Shown: positions 8,996 through 18,442 of the stretch, piece after piece
Numbering within the stretch: the first letter of the stretch is position 1
Layout of the letters: every line of letters starts with the position of its first letter
NCBI GenBank assembly: GCA_029239755.1
Contig: JARBUI010000004.1
Location: forward strand, 178,206-242,205
Direction of reading: 5' to 3'
DNA: 64,000 nucleotides
Source: Clostridia bacterium
GTDB lineage: Bacteria > Bacillota > Clostridia > Lachnospirales > Cellulosilyticaceae
Notes under the pieces: model-generated
Databases searched by the model: none
What the model was told of the DNA's origin: nothing
What the model saw: only the letters and a program-made list of their open reading frames with translations
Made by a program: the position numbers and the translations under genes

Positions 8996-10480
8996 ATGGG
9001 TAGAGCAAGCGGCATTTTGATGCACATTTCTTCACTGCCAGAAAAGTATGGGATAGGAACCTTTGGAAAACAGGCGTATGAGTTTGCAGATTTTCTAAAA
9101 GAAGCAGGGCAAAGCTATTGGCAAATACTGCCACTAGGTCATACAGGGTATGGAGACTCACCCTATCAAGCTTTCTCAGCTTATGCTGGGAATCCGTATT
9201 TCATAGATTTAGACCTATTAGAAAAAGAAGGATTGCTTGAGAAAACAGACTTTGAGGCTATAGATTTTGGAACAAATGAAGAAGAAGTAGACTATGGCAA
9301 GCTGTTTGAAAATAGACTTAAAGTTTTAGAAATAGCCTATCATAATGGAAAAGAGAAGCTAAAGGAAAAAATTACTGTTTTCGAAAAAGAAAATGCTTTC
9401 TGGCTTACAGATTATGCGATGTATATGGCTATAAAAAATAAGATGAATCTTGTAAGCTGGCAGGAATGGGATGAAGATATTAAACTAAGAAATAAAGATG
9501 CATTAGATGCCTGTCAAATAGAATTAAAAGAAGAAATTGGTTACTGGACTTTTGTACAGTATTTGTTCTTTAAACAGTGGCATGCCTTAAAGTCATATGT
9601 TAATGATCTAGGGATAAAAATTATAGGGGATATACCTATCTATGTTTCTGCAGACAGCTCAGATGCCTGGGCAAACGGAGAGCTTTTTAAGCTGGATGAA
9701 CATAAAAATCCAACGGTCGTAGCCGGATGCCCACCAGATGCTTTTTCAGAGTCAGGACAGCTTTGGGGAAATCCTATTTATGACTGGGAATACTTAGAGA
9801 AAACAGGTTACAAATGGTGGATAACCAGGATAAGAGAAAGTCTTAAGTTATATGATACCGTAAGAATAGACCACTTTAGAGGCTTTGAAGCTTACTGGGA
9901 GATACCTTTTGGAGATGAAACAGCAGAGCGTGGTAAATGGGCTAAAGGGCCAGCTATGAAGTTATTTGATGCCATTAAAGCAGAACTAGGAGAGATTGCT
10001 ATTATTGCAGAAGATCTAGGGGATATTACACAAGAGGTAATAGATTTTAGAAACGAAACAGGCTATCCTGGTATGAAAATACTTCAATTTGCATTTAGTG
10101 TAAATGAGGAAAGTACGTACTTACCCCATAACTATAACAAAAACTGTATAGTCTATACTGGAACCCATGACAATGACACGACTATGGGATGGATAGATAC
10201 AACCGGCAACAGAGAAGAGGTAGAATTCGCTAAAGAATATCTTAGGCTGGATATAAAAGAAGGTTATCACTGGGGGATTATAAGAGGAGCGTGGAGCAGT
10301 ACAGCAAACATTGCTATAGCCCCTATGCAGGACTTCTTAGGACTCGGTAATGAAGCCCGTATGAATAGACCCTCTACCCTAGGGATCAACTGGAAATGGC
10401 GTATGAAAAAAGAAGTCCTAGATAACAAACTTAGCGAAAAGATTTATCATCTTACTGCTCTTTATAAAAGGCTTGAGTAA
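8996..10480 (+). CDS. malQ: 4-alpha-glucanotransferase (MalQ, copy 2)
   Basis: A 494-residue GH77 enzyme of the same length class as copy 1 and nearly identical to it through the first 380 residues. The catalytic motifs RIDHFRGFEAYW, AEDLG and GTHDND are intact. Differences cluster in surface positions and in the C-terminal 100 residues. Here the protein ends at LYKRLE, whereas copy 1 runs on into glgP. The ribosome site AAAGAGGTG is well placed. It is co-transcribed with the regulator, so its expression would follow the repressor's own autoregulation rather than the malQ1-glgP promoter. Confidence 0.95.
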   Translation: MGRASGILMHISSLPEKYGIGTFGKQAYEFADFLKEAGQSYWQILPLGHTGYGDSPYQAFSAYAGNPYFIDLDLLEKEGLLEKTDFEAIDFGTNEEEVDYGKLFENRLKVLEIAYHNGKEKLKEKITVFEKENAFWLTDYAMYMAIKNKMNLVSWQEWDEDIKLRNKDALDACQIELKEEIGYWTFVQYLFFKQWHALKSYVNDLGIKIIGDIPIYVSADSSDAWANGELFKLDEHKNPTVVAGCPPDAFSESGQLWGNPIYDWEYLEKTGYKWWITRIRESLKLYDTVRIDHFRGFEAYWEIPFGDETAERGKWAKGPAMKLFDAIKAELGEIAIIAEDLGDITQEVIDFRNETGYPGMKILQFAFSVNEESTYLPHNYNKNCIVYTGTHDNDTTMGWIDTTGNREEVEFAKEYLRLDIKEGYHWGIIRGAWSSTANIAIAPMQDFLGLGNEARMNRPSTLGINWKWRMKKEVLDNKLSEKIYHLTALYKRLE

Positions 10481-10486
10481 AATAAG

Positions 10487-10646
10487 TTGGGGACAAATAA
10501 GTTGGGGACGGTTCTCCAAAGATGGTGTTAAAAATGGATGGGAGTTGGGGACGGTTCTCCAAAGATGGTATTAAAATGGATGGAAGTTGGGGACGGTTCT
10601 CCAAAGATGGTATTAAAATGGATGGAAGTTGGGGACGGTTCTCCAA
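10487..10646 (+). repeat. Tandem array of four 42-43 bp units containing the GGGGACGGTTCTCCAA core
   Basis: The 18-base core starts at 10502, 10545, 10587 and 10629, giving periods of 43, 42 and 42. The inter-core parts (a GATGGTATTAAAATGGATGG-like 24-mer) are themselves nearly identical, so this is a true tandem duplication. A truncated core (TTGGGGAC) sits at 10487. It lies between malQ copy 2 and its terminator. Confidence 0.9.
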
Positions 10647-10656
10647 AGATGATGTT

Positions 10657-10696
10657 AAAACCGGATGAGATTTAGAGAAAATCTCATCCGGTTTTT
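10657..10696 (+). terminator. Intrinsic terminator after malQ copy 2
   Basis: A 16-base stem (AAAACCGGATGAGATT, 10657-10672, with its complement at 10680-10695) has a 7-base loop and ends in a T-run. It is strong and may work in both directions. Confidence 0.9.
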
Positions 10697-10830
10697 ATGT
10701 GGACGATTATTGGCTATACTGTACAGGGTTTAGGTCAGGATATAGCACTAAGAAGAACCCTTAGAGAAGGTACCCACAGATATCAGTTCGCACTATAGAC
10801 AGGAAGATTGGAGAAGCGTCCCTAAAGGTT
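10697..10830. other. Gene-free spacer with one divergent repeat copy
   Basis: A variant copy of the repeat, TTGGAGAAGCGTCCCTA, lies at 10808-10824, just past the end of the minus-strand gene. A 33-codon open stretch from 10697 has no ribosome site, and I do not call it a gene. Confidence 0.6.
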
Positions 10831-13800
10831 TTATGCAGCGGCGTTACCTATATGTTGGAGAATAAAGGGTTCTGCATAACTTGCAATATCAGGCAGTGCA
10901 TTCTTAACTTTGTCAATAAACTCGGTATAGAACACAGCAAATATATTTCTTTGTGTATTAGAAAGATTATCAGGTACAGGATTCACGTATGAAATTGTGT
11001 AGCAATTAGTTATAGTGGAATAGTTATCGAGACTTGCTAGTATTGGACCCAGATGCCGGCTGCCTTTCACAGAAGTTAAAGCATGAGCGGATATATCTCC
11101 ATAATTATAATTATTAGATAAAATACTGCTAATGCCTCCGATATAAGTGAGTTGACCAATAATACCTCCTACATAAATAGAAACGGATCTGGAAGAATTG
11201 ATGTCATAATAGCTTATAATGTCTCCGCCATTTAAACAATTACTTATATCTATTTTATTGCTTCCTGAACCTAATATACCTCCACAGCTTATAGCATAGT
11301 CAGTAAGAGTTTTGACTTGTGATGTAATGTTGTTAAAATTATAACAATATTTTATAATGCTAGTTCCTGATCCGAGAGACTCAGATATAATACCACCGGC
11401 AAAAGCTTTGCTTGTAACTGGCCCGTAATTATGGCAGTTTATTATGTCAAGGGAACTTGTTACAGATACATTTGTTACGCCAGCTATCCCAGCAGATGCA
11501 TAGCTAGAGGTGATTGATCCATAATTACAGCAATTTTTCAGGCTGCTGGAAACCTTTTTGCCTGTATAAATATGGCCCACAATACCTGCGGTATAGCCAG
11601 AACCAGTGATATCAGCATAATTGTAGCACCCTGAAATGATTTTAGGTGAACGGCTATAGTCTGCAAAAGCAACAATACCTGCTGTTATCCTATTAGGGGG
11701 AGTATCTCCTATTCTACAGTTCGCATCAAGAATAATATTTTTTATACTCCCTCTGGTAAGTGAAAAGAGCCCTAGATAATTGTAGGAATGAAAAGAAGCA
11801 TTATTGTAAGGGGATGCATTAAGAATCAAGTTAGAAATATGATGATTACCTCCGTCGAAATCTCCTTTAAAGGGTATATTATTAGTAGAGTCTCTATTAT
11901 TTACCAGAGTTGGGTCATCCACAAGTACGCCTATAGGAACAAAGTTGCTTGCTTCTTGAGAGGTGCTATTTGGTATAGAGCCGGTGAAATCAAGGTCATT
12001 TAACAACTTAAAAAATTTGCCTTCAGTTGGGTTCCTTGAATTAACAAATTCACTTAAGTTACGAAGATGTCTTACGGTAGTTAGTGAAATAGGATTATTT
12101 TCACCCGTACCAACAGTGCATGAGGGAGAATTTAATTCGGAATAACTAACATTCTTGAAATAGCTTGCTGTATAGGAGTCTATTATTAGTTCGTCATTTG
12201 CTGGGATAGAAGTGTTTGATATTTTTAAACAATATGCAGTGTCATTTATAGGCGTGATAGGAAGGGGATATAAGGTTTTGCCGTATTCGACGTCAAAGAT
12301 ATTTTCAGAGATGTAGTTTTTAGAGCCGTCAGGATCAATACGTTCTCGCAGTAAACAAAGATTAAAGTTTTTTATTACTACTTCCGTGGATAGATTTTCG
12401 GATGCTTCCACGCATAAGGTGCCATTGCTTTCTTCATGCAATGAAAAGTCAGGAATCCTTAAATTTGCTGTAGTAGTACAAAAGTCATTATCTGAAGCAG
12501 CTGTTATAGAAATAGTATATTCATTATCTGGAATAACTAAGCAGTATGAGGGGTCAAATAAAATGCTGGAGTCAGTTGTTTGCAATGTAGAAATAGGACT
12601 TAGATCTAGTGAGTTTGCAATGCTAAAGGTATAAGATGATGCCGAAGTAACTTTATTCCAAGTTACATTGAGGCTTGGATAGTCATTAAAGTCTATACAA
12701 ATGTTAGTAATAAGATGAATAGTTGAGTCAGTTGTAGTAGGTGGATTAGGATTAGGTTCTTGTGTAGGAGGTGGTTCATTATGGGGTTCTTCAATAGGAG
12801 GAGTTTCGGTATCGGGTTGGTTATTATCAGGTTCTTGTACAGGAGGAAGTTCGGGATTAGGCGGATCAGTATCAGGTTCATCTACAGGGGGCAGTTCAAT
12901 AATAGGAGGATTAATATTTGGGGGAACAGTGTCTTTGCTTGATGAGCTACTTGATCCTGAGCTGTTTGAATCAGTTATAGGAATGTCCTGGAAAGGGTAA
13001 ATGGCATATTGTCTAGATTCAGGATCAGATACAGAGAGTGGCCCATCTAAAATAGTCGGCGTCAATAAAATCAGTTTTTTAACAGTGTCATCAGAATCTG
13101 CACTTACACGTACAGTGCTTATTTGGTTTTCAACTATCATAGAATTAATAGAAGATTTATTTTTAATAATCAGAGAGTTTTCGCCACAACCATTTACATG
13201 TACAACACCTTTAACAAGGACATTATCAAGCGTTATACATCCAGTTCCTATCCCTTCAGTTAAATAAAGATTCCCGTCTATAGTCATATCTTTCAATGTG
13301 ACATTTGATGTATTAATAATGAGATTTCCATCGACATCAGCAGTATATGAACAAGCATTATTAATAAATTCTTTTGTTATTCTATCAACTAATACAATGC
13401 AGTCGAGTCTGGTTAACGGGGTATCAGTACTAGGAATATTAAGTTTTAAATCATCTAGTGAGTTTAGCTTGTAAGCTTTTAATATGCTGTCTACAGCCTC
13501 TTGATAGGTAATAAACGAAGCGGGATGAAACAAGTAGGTGGACTTAAAGGAATCGAAAGGCATAACCTTTTTAGATACAACTTTTTGAATGAGAGAAGAA
13601 TACCATTTCATATCAGGAACATCTGAAAACGCTACAGAATTCTTTATGTCACTAAAACCGAATAGTCGACATATTACTGCTGCGAATTCTGCTCGGGTCA
13701 TAGGTTCAGTTAATTTTAAATTACCGTCAGGGTATCCTTTAATAACACTCCGAATTAACCACTTTGAAACGATAGCATTTATTTCAGGTGATAAATAGAT

Positions 13801-13887
13801 AGTGCTAGATAAGCTAGTGAGTGAGGTTGTGGAAACTAATGAAAAGATAATTGTTAAAAGAACTATATTTTTTCTTATCTTTCGCAT
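10831..13887 (-). CDS. Large SLH-domain surface protein with GLUG-type repeats
   Basis: A 1018-residue exported protein of unknown precise function. A signal peptide of about 28 residues is followed by SLH domains (about 32-190, e.g. VIKGYPDGNLKLTEPMTRAE) that would bind secondary wall polymer. A Ser run and a Pro/Glu/Asp-rich linker (about 305-390, repeating PPxxEPxxxxP) then leads to a fibronectin-like region. From about 610 to the end, GLUG-like units recur (motifs AGIVGH, AGIAGV, GGIISE, GGILGS, GGIIGQ separated by CYN/NYG segments). Such architecture is typical of clostridial adhesins. The ribosome site GAAGGGATG precedes the start. It is a single gene between terminators and repeats. 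Confidence 0.8.
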   Translation of the reverse strand: MRKIRKNIVLLTIIFSLVSTTSLTSLSSTIYLSPEINAIVSKWLIRSVIKGYPDGNLKLTEPMTRAEFAAVICRLFGFSDIKNSVAFSDVPDMKWYSSLIQKVVSKKVMPFDSFKSTYLFHPASFITYQEAVDSILKAYKLNSLDDLKLNIPSTDTPLTRLDCIVLVDRITKEFINNACSYTADVDGNLIINTSNVTLKDMTIDGNLYLTEGIGTGCITLDNVLVKGVVHVNGCGENSLIIKNKSSINSMIVENQISTVRVSADSDDTVKKLILLTPTILDGPLSVSDPESRQYAIYPFQDIPITDSNSSGSSSSSSKDTVPPNINPPIIELPPVDEPDTDPPNPELPPVQEPDNNQPDTETPPIEEPHNEPPPTQEPNPNPPTTTDSTIHLITNICIDFNDYPSLNVTWNKVTSASSYTFSIANSLDLSPISTLQTTDSSILFDPSYCLVIPDNEYTISITAASDNDFCTTTANLRIPDFSLHEESNGTLCVEASENLSTEVVIKNFNLCLLRERIDPDGSKNYISENIFDVEYGKTLYPLPITPINDTAYCLKISNTSIPANDELIIDSYTASYFKNVSYSELNSPSCTVGTGENNPISLTTVRHLRNLSEFVNSRNPTEGKFFKLLNDLDFTGSIPNSTSQEASNFVPIGVLVDDPTLVNNRDSTNNIPFKGDFDGGNHHISNLILNASPYNNASFHSYNYLGLFSLTRGSIKNIILDANCRIGDTPPNRITAGIVAFADYSRSPKIISGCYNYADITGSGYTAGIVGHIYTGKKVSSSLKNCCNYGSITSSYASAGIAGVTNVSVTSSLDIINCHNYGPVTSKAFAGGIISESLGSGTSIIKYCYNFNNITSQVKTLTDYAISCGGILGSGSNKIDISNCLNGGDIISYYDINSSRSVSIYVGGIIGQLTYIGGISSILSNNYNYGDISAHALTSVKGSRHLGPILASLDNYSTITNCYTISYVNPVPDNLSNTQRNIFAVFYTEFIDKVKNALPDIASYAEPFILQHIGNAAA

Positions 13888-14023
13888 AAAACATCCCTTC
13901 TTAATTTAATTTGTAATCAAAATTTATACCTTTATATATTTTTAACATATAACAAACAAAATATCCAGTATTTGTAAAAAATATTAAAAATATTTTAGAA
14001 ATATTTTAAAAACGTCTTTTTAA

Positions 14024-14094
14024 CCTAGGGACGGTTCTCCAATTATCATGTTTGCAAAAATGCATAACAAGGTAATTGGAGAACCGTCCCTAGG
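14024..14094. repeat. Inverted pair of the repeat forming a 22-bp stem
   Basis: Arms 14024-14045 and 14073-14094 are perfect complements, each containing GGGACGGTTCTCCAA or its reverse, separated by 27 bases. It lies between the divergent SLH gene and the ger operon and could act as a bidirectional hairpin. The rest of the 278-base spacer is AT-rich with no gene. Confidence 0.85.
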
Positions 14095-14165
14095 TATATT
14101 TTTTAGTTAATTACAAATAATTGTTATAGGTATGTAGTTTTCATATGTTGGAAAGAGGTATAGAA

Positions 14166-14360
14166 ATGACAACGATAAGGAATATGTTCTCTATTTATAT
14201 AGTTGTGGTTATGCTGGCAATAGGTTTGTATATGACCTTCGTTCAAAGCAGAGACTTAACACATATAGACCGTATGGAACGAGAAGGCACCTATACTAAA
14301 GTTATTGGCTATCTTTATATAGCTGTAGCTTTGATAGGATTTGTAATCACGCTTTTATAA
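14166..14360 (+). CDS. Small membrane protein leading the ger operon
   Basis: A 64-residue protein with two hydrophobic helices (about 6-22 and 43-62) joined by a charged loop (QSRDLTHIDRMEREG). I start at the ATG at 14166, 6 bases after GAAAGAGGT; an upstream ATG at 14145 has no ribosome site. It precedes gerA by 24 bases. It resembles the small CLC_0170-type proteins found beside clostridial germination operons, though that name is from memory and tentative. A role in assembly of the germinant receptor is a guess from position. Confidence 0.65.
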   Translation: MTTIRNMFSIYIVVVMLAIGLYMTFVQSRDLTHIDRMEREGTYTKVIGYLYIAVALIGFVITLL

Positions 14361-14384
14361 AAAAGCAGATGAAGGAGAAGATGT

Positions 14385-16025
14385 ATGACAAAACAGCAGG
14401 ATAAAAACAAAATAAGTGTTGAGGGCATATATCATGACAAAGAAAATAAGATTAATATGGAGCTGTCAACGAGTTTAGATACGAATATAAAAAATGTAGA
14501 AATCCTTTTTAAAGATTGTATGGATCTTGTTAAACGAGAAGTTGATATAGGGAAAGAAGTTCCATTTAGGGTATATGGGGCCTACTTCGATGGAATGGTT
14601 AATCGAGAAATTCTAGAAAACTTTTTCCTCAGCAGAGTTATAGATTATAAAAATTTAAATGGAGATATATTTGAGAATAGTAAAACACCTACTCAAATTA
14701 TTATGGATCATTTTTCTGCTACTTTTGATATAAAAGAAGTAGAAACGATGGATGATATGATTAAAGCAATATTATCCGGGGACACTGGCTTATTTGTTGA
14801 TAATTCTAAAAAAGGACTTGTCATTGCAACTAGGGGATGGCCTAACAGAGGTGTTGGAGAACCGTCTTCAGAAAACGTAGTCAGAGGATCGAGGGACGGT
14901 TTCACAGAAATTGTTAGATTTAACTCAGTTCTTATTAGAAGACGCATTCGCGATACCAAGCTTAAAACTAAGATGGTAAGCTTTGGAACACGCAGCAGAA
15001 CAGACGTTGCAGTGATGTATATGGAGGATATCGCAAAGCCTGAACTCGTAGAAGATGTAATGAGAAGGCTCAATAAATATGAAATAGATGCTATTTTTGA
15101 CAGCGGCTATATCGAGCAGCTTATTGAAGACAGCTGGAAGAGTCCTTTTCCGCAGACACAGGCAACAGAAAGGCCGGATAAAGTAGCCTCAAGTCTATTA
15201 GAGGGTAAAATTGCAATAGTAGTAGATAATTCACCTTTTGTTCTTATCGTCCCTACAACGCTTAATGCATTTTATCAAGCCTCAGAAGATTACTATCAAA
15301 GGTGGCAAATCATGAGTTTTACAAGGATATTAAGGTATCTAGTATCCTTTTTGTCCTTTGCGCTGCCGGGGCTTTATATAGCAACTCTTAATTTTCAGCC
15401 AGGGATGCTTCCTACGCCCTTTGCCATCTCTATAGCGGCATCCAGGGAGGGCATAACGTTTCCTACGGTGCTGGAGATACTTATTATGGAGCTTACCTTT
15501 GAGCTTTTTAGAGAAGCGGGTATACGTATTCCTGGAGCTATAGGACATGTTATTGGCCTTGTTGGAGGTATTGTTATAGGACAAGCTGCGGTTGAGGCAA
15601 GGATTATAAGTCCTATGATCATTATAATAGTTGCATTTACAGCTATTTCCACTTTTGCAATTCCAGACTATAGTTTAACTTCTGCTTTTAGGCTCGTCAG
15701 ATTTTTCTTTATTTTATCAGCAGCTTTCTTTGGGTTATATGGTTTCCTTCTTGCGATGCTTTTTGTACTTGCACATCTTTCTTCATTAGAGAGCTTTAAA
15801 GTACCTTATCTTGCACCTTATAACGCATCAGACAGGAACCGGTTCAGGGATTTAAAAGATACAATATTAAGATTTCCTACATTTATGCAGGTAACACGCC
15901 CCATTTTTGCAAGAGAAAATCAGCGTACACGCCTTAGACTAAAAGAGAGCAGAGCTAACGAAGATATGGAACCTGGAGCTGAAAAAATGAAAGGCAATTA
16001 TACTTCAAATAGGAGGGATAAGTAA
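14385..16025 (+). CDS. Spore germination receptor subunit A (GerA/GerKA family)
   Basis: A 546-residue subunit of the germinant receptor in the inner spore membrane. A soluble N-terminal half carries the family motif EPSSENVVRGSRDGFTE near 160. It is followed by the membrane half with helices at about 300-470, including LPGLYIATLNFQPGMLPT and the conserved IPGAIGHVIGLVGGIVIGQAAV. The C-terminal tail is charged. The start has GAAGGAG upstream. The stop overlaps the next ATG by one base. The germinant cannot be predicted from sequence. Confidence 0.93.
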   Translation: MTKQQDKNKISVEGIYHDKENKINMELSTSLDTNIKNVEILFKDCMDLVKREVDIGKEVPFRVYGAYFDGMVNREILENFFLSRVIDYKNLNGDIFENSKTPTQIIMDHFSATFDIKEVETMDDMIKAILSGDTGLFVDNSKKGLVIATRGWPNRGVGEPSSENVVRGSRDGFTEIVRFNSVLIRRRIRDTKLKTKMVSFGTRSRTDVAVMYMEDIAKPELVEDVMRRLNKYEIDAIFDSGYIEQLIEDSWKSPFPQTQATERPDKVASSLLEGKIAIVVDNSPFVLIVPTTLNAFYQASEDYYQRWQIMSFTRILRYLVSFLSFALPGLYIATLNFQPGMLPTPFAISIAASREGITFPTVLEILIMELTFELFREAGIRIPGAIGHVIGLVGGIVIGQAAVEARIISPMIIIIVAFTAISTFAIPDYSLTSAFRLVRFFFILSAAFFGLYGFLLAMLFVLAHLSSLESFKVPYLAPYNASDRNRFRDLKDTILRFPTFMQVTRPIFARENQRTRLRLKESRANEDMEPGAEKMKGNYTSNRRDK

Positions 16026-17125
16026 TGTTTTCGCATAATGGAAAAATATCAGTAAGGCAAGTAGAAATATTACTTATTCTCCAGATGTTTAATACAAGCA
16101 TCCTATTACTTCCAAGGATTGCAGCCAATCATGCAGGAAGAAATGGCTACATGCTGCCTATTGCGGCACTGGCTTTCGGATTTATATATTTATTCTGTAT
16201 AACAACGCTTACCAATAGATTTAAAGGAGATACCATTGTAGAATTTTTGCCTAAGATAGTTGCAAAACCTATTGCCTATCTGGTTCTTGCTTTGTTTGTT
16301 GTTAAAATAATCATTACAACAGGGCTTGAGATTAGAATGTTCGGAGAAATGGTTTCACAGGTTATGCTTCCTAAAACACCAATAGAAGTTATCATTTTAA
16401 CGATGCTTCTGACAACGGCATACCTAGTTAAATCAGGAATAGAAGCTACAGCACGTATGGGAGAGATTCTTTTATATTTTATATTTTTACCGCTTGTTAT
16501 AGTGTTTGCACTTATTGTTGTAAAAGCAGATTATAAGCAGCTGCTGCCTTTATTTGAAACTGATTTAATGAGTATAGGTAAAGGAGCATTTGTCATAAGT
16601 CTTTCTTTTATGCCCATTGAGTTCATGCTTATTTTAGCAGGTCTCATGAAAAAACAAGAAAAAACAAGACAAGCTGTACTCATAGCACTTCTAGCTATTG
16701 CTGTGATAGAAACGATAGTCGTTATTTTAACCTACGTAGGAATAGGAGCAAATGAATCGAAAAGACAAATATGGCCAGTGCTCACGCTTATGCAAAGTGT
16801 ACAGTTTCCTGGATCTTTAATAGAAAATCAAGAGATTCTTATGATGACAAGCTGGGTCTTTAGTATTTATATGTATATAAGTTCAGGAATATATTTTTCA
16901 TCGCTTATGGTCAGCAGAGCACTTAAAGTAAGAAGAGAAAATATATTTATTCTTCCTGTTATACCGATCATTTATTTTGTATCTATATTTCCTGAAAGTT
17001 TAATAGATGCTTATAAATATTATATGAGTTTCCAGTACAGTTTTGGGATATGGTTTTTAGTTCCTATTCCAATAGTATTCATTCTTATAGCTAAGATAAG
17101 AAAGGTGGGGAATATAAATGGGTAA
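16025..17125 (+). CDS. Spore germination receptor subunit B (GerB/GerKB permease-like)
   Basis: A 366-residue protein with about ten transmembrane helices of the amino-acid/polyamine/organocation superfamily, the subunit thought to bind the germinant. It opens with KISVRQVEILLILQMFNTSILLLPRIAA, the usual GerAB start. The ribosome site AGGAGGG is inside the end of subunit A, and the 3' end overlaps subunit C by 8 bases. Complete and in frame. Confidence 0.92.
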   Translation: MFSHNGKISVRQVEILLILQMFNTSILLLPRIAANHAGRNGYMLPIAALAFGFIYLFCITTLTNRFKGDTIVEFLPKIVAKPIAYLVLALFVVKIIITTGLEIRMFGEMVSQVMLPKTPIEVIILTMLLTTAYLVKSGIEATARMGEILLYFIFLPLVIVFALIVVKADYKQLLPLFETDLMSIGKGAFVISLSFMPIEFMLILAGLMKKQEKTRQAVLIALLAIAVIETIVVILTYVGIGANESKRQIWPVLTLMQSVQFPGSLIENQEILMMTSWVFSIYMYISSGIYFSSLMVSRALKVRRENIFILPVIPIIYFVSIFPESLIDAYKYYMSFQYSFGIWFLVPIPIVFILIAKIRKVGNING

Positions 17126-18269
17126 GTTTAAAGGACTCCTGTTTTTAATACTTCCATTCATATTAACTGGTTGCTGGGACAGTGTAGAACTTAATGAGAG
17201 ACACGTTATTCTTGAACTCGCAATAGATAAAGCGCCAATGCCTGATTTAAGCAAACCTATTAATGAAAGACCAGTTTATAAGATCACATATGGGATACCT
17301 GATATAGGAAAGTTATCAGGAGCAGACAGCTTGGCGGAAAATGTAAAAACTACTATAACAACCCAAAGCCCTTCAATAGCCACAAGTATAGATGAAGTGG
17401 AAACAAAAACTCAAAATACAATTACTTTTAGCCATGCCAAGGCCCTTATTTTAGGGGAGGAAGTTTTAAAAGATAAGGAATTATTTCAAACGGCATTAGA
17501 CTCCCTTCTAAGAGATATGCGTGTTGGAAGGAGTATAACAGTGCTTGCCACAAAAGGATCAGCAGGTGAGCTGACGCAAGCAGATAATCCTCAGAACCCT
17601 ATTATGGGAATGTATGTCATGAAATATTTTAATAATAAAGAAAGACCTGTAAGCTATGCTAAAGGGCAGCTGTTAGGTAACTTTACAAAAGAGTTGGAAG
17701 ACACAGGTGTATCAACTATGCCGATTATAAGTAGTAATGAGGAAGGCATCATTGAGATAAGCGGTGCTGCGCTTATTAAAGATTATGAATTTGTAGCATG
17801 GCTTGATAAAAATGAAGTCAGAGGAGAACTTTTTGTAGAAGGAAAGATAAAAGGAGTTCCTATCATTATTGACTATAAGGATCAGCATTTAACTTATATG
17901 ATAAAAGAGCAGCAAAGCAAAATACACTTTAAAGAGAACAACGGAAAATATGAGAGCACTATTGATCTGACTATAAAAGGGGACATAACGGAATACCTGT
18001 CTTCAGAGAATAAGAATATTTTTAATGGGGAAAGCATAAAAGAAATAACTAAATTACTTGAAGAAGAAATAAATAGACAAGCTAGTGTGGCGGTTGATAA
18101 ATCCAAGTCTCTAGGGATAGACTTTTTAGGTATAGGCCTAGAAATGTACCGAAAAGAACCTAAACAATGGGAAATTTATAAATCAGAGTGGAACAAAGGC
18201 GCATACAAAGATTTTCTTATACATGTAGATAGTACTGTAAATATTCAGAACACAGGCATTCTCGAATAG
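17118..18269 (+). CDS. Spore germination receptor lipoprotein subunit C (Ger(x)C family)
   Basis: A 383-residue lipoprotein with a short signal peptide and lipobox LTGC (Cys 19), followed by the family hallmark WDSVELNERHVI. The mature part has the GerAC domain layout, with the C-terminal KxIGIDFLGIGxxxYRKxPKxW pattern seen here as SLGIDFLGIGLEMYRKEPKQW. It completes an A-B-C receptor operon with overlapping reading frames. Two repeat copies follow within 10 bases of its stop. Confidence 0.93.
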   Translation: MGKFKGLLFLILPFILTGCWDSVELNERHVILELAIDKAPMPDLSKPINERPVYKITYGIPDIGKLSGADSLAENVKTTITTQSPSIATSIDEVETKTQNTITFSHAKALILGEEVLKDKELFQTALDSLLRDMRVGRSITVLATKGSAGELTQADNPQNPIMGMYVMKYFNNKERPVSYAKGQLLGNFTKELEDTGVSTMPIISSNEEGIIEISGAALIKDYEFVAWLDKNEVRGELFVEGKIKGVPIIIDYKDQHLTYMIKEQQSKIHFKENNGKYESTIDLTIKGDITEYLSSENKNIFNGESIKEITKLLEEEINRQASVAVDKSKSLGIDFLGIGLEMYRKEPKQWEIYKSEWNKGAYKDFLIHVDSTVNIQNTGILE

Positions 18270-18276
18270 TTGGTAG

Positions 18277-18329
18277 TTGGGGACGTTTCTCCAAAGTTGG
18301 CGGAGAGAGCCGTGGGGACGTTTCTCCAA
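18277..18329 (+). repeat. Two direct copies of the repeat, GTTT sub-type, upstream of the RAYT gene
   Basis: TTGGGGACGTTTCTCCAA (18277-18294) and GGGGACGTTTCTCCAA (18314-18329) differ from most copies by T for G in the centre. The copies on both sides of the transposase gene share this change. Confidence 0.85.
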
Positions 18330-18442
18330 AATGGAGGTTTATGACCGAATAAAATCCTATATAAAAACAAAAAATATAAAGCTATGTTGTATTATAAATA
18401 GATTTTTTTGGCTATTCTCTAAAATAAAAAGGATGAATTTAT

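Noticed and set aside
10502..10646. CRISPR array
   Set aside because: The regularly spaced units have spacers that are nearly identical to each other, and no cas genes are near; it is a tandem duplication.
10452..10646. Minus-strand open frame with a repeating ENRPQLPSI peptide
   Set aside because: It is only the translation of the 42-base tandem array.
10697..10798. 33-codon open frame after the malQ terminator
   Set aside because: No ribosome site, follows directly on a terminator, and has no recognisable product.
12693..12942. Overlapping small frames opposite and alongside the Pro-rich linker of the SLH protein
   Set aside because: They are shadows of the repetitive codons in the linker.
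14854..14904. Two pieces of the dispersed repeat (TTGGAGAACCGTC and GGGACGGTTTC) inside the germination receptor A gene
   Set aside because: They encode the conserved family motif GEPxxExVVRGxRDGF, so the DNA match is most simply chance, although the inverted arrangement is curious.
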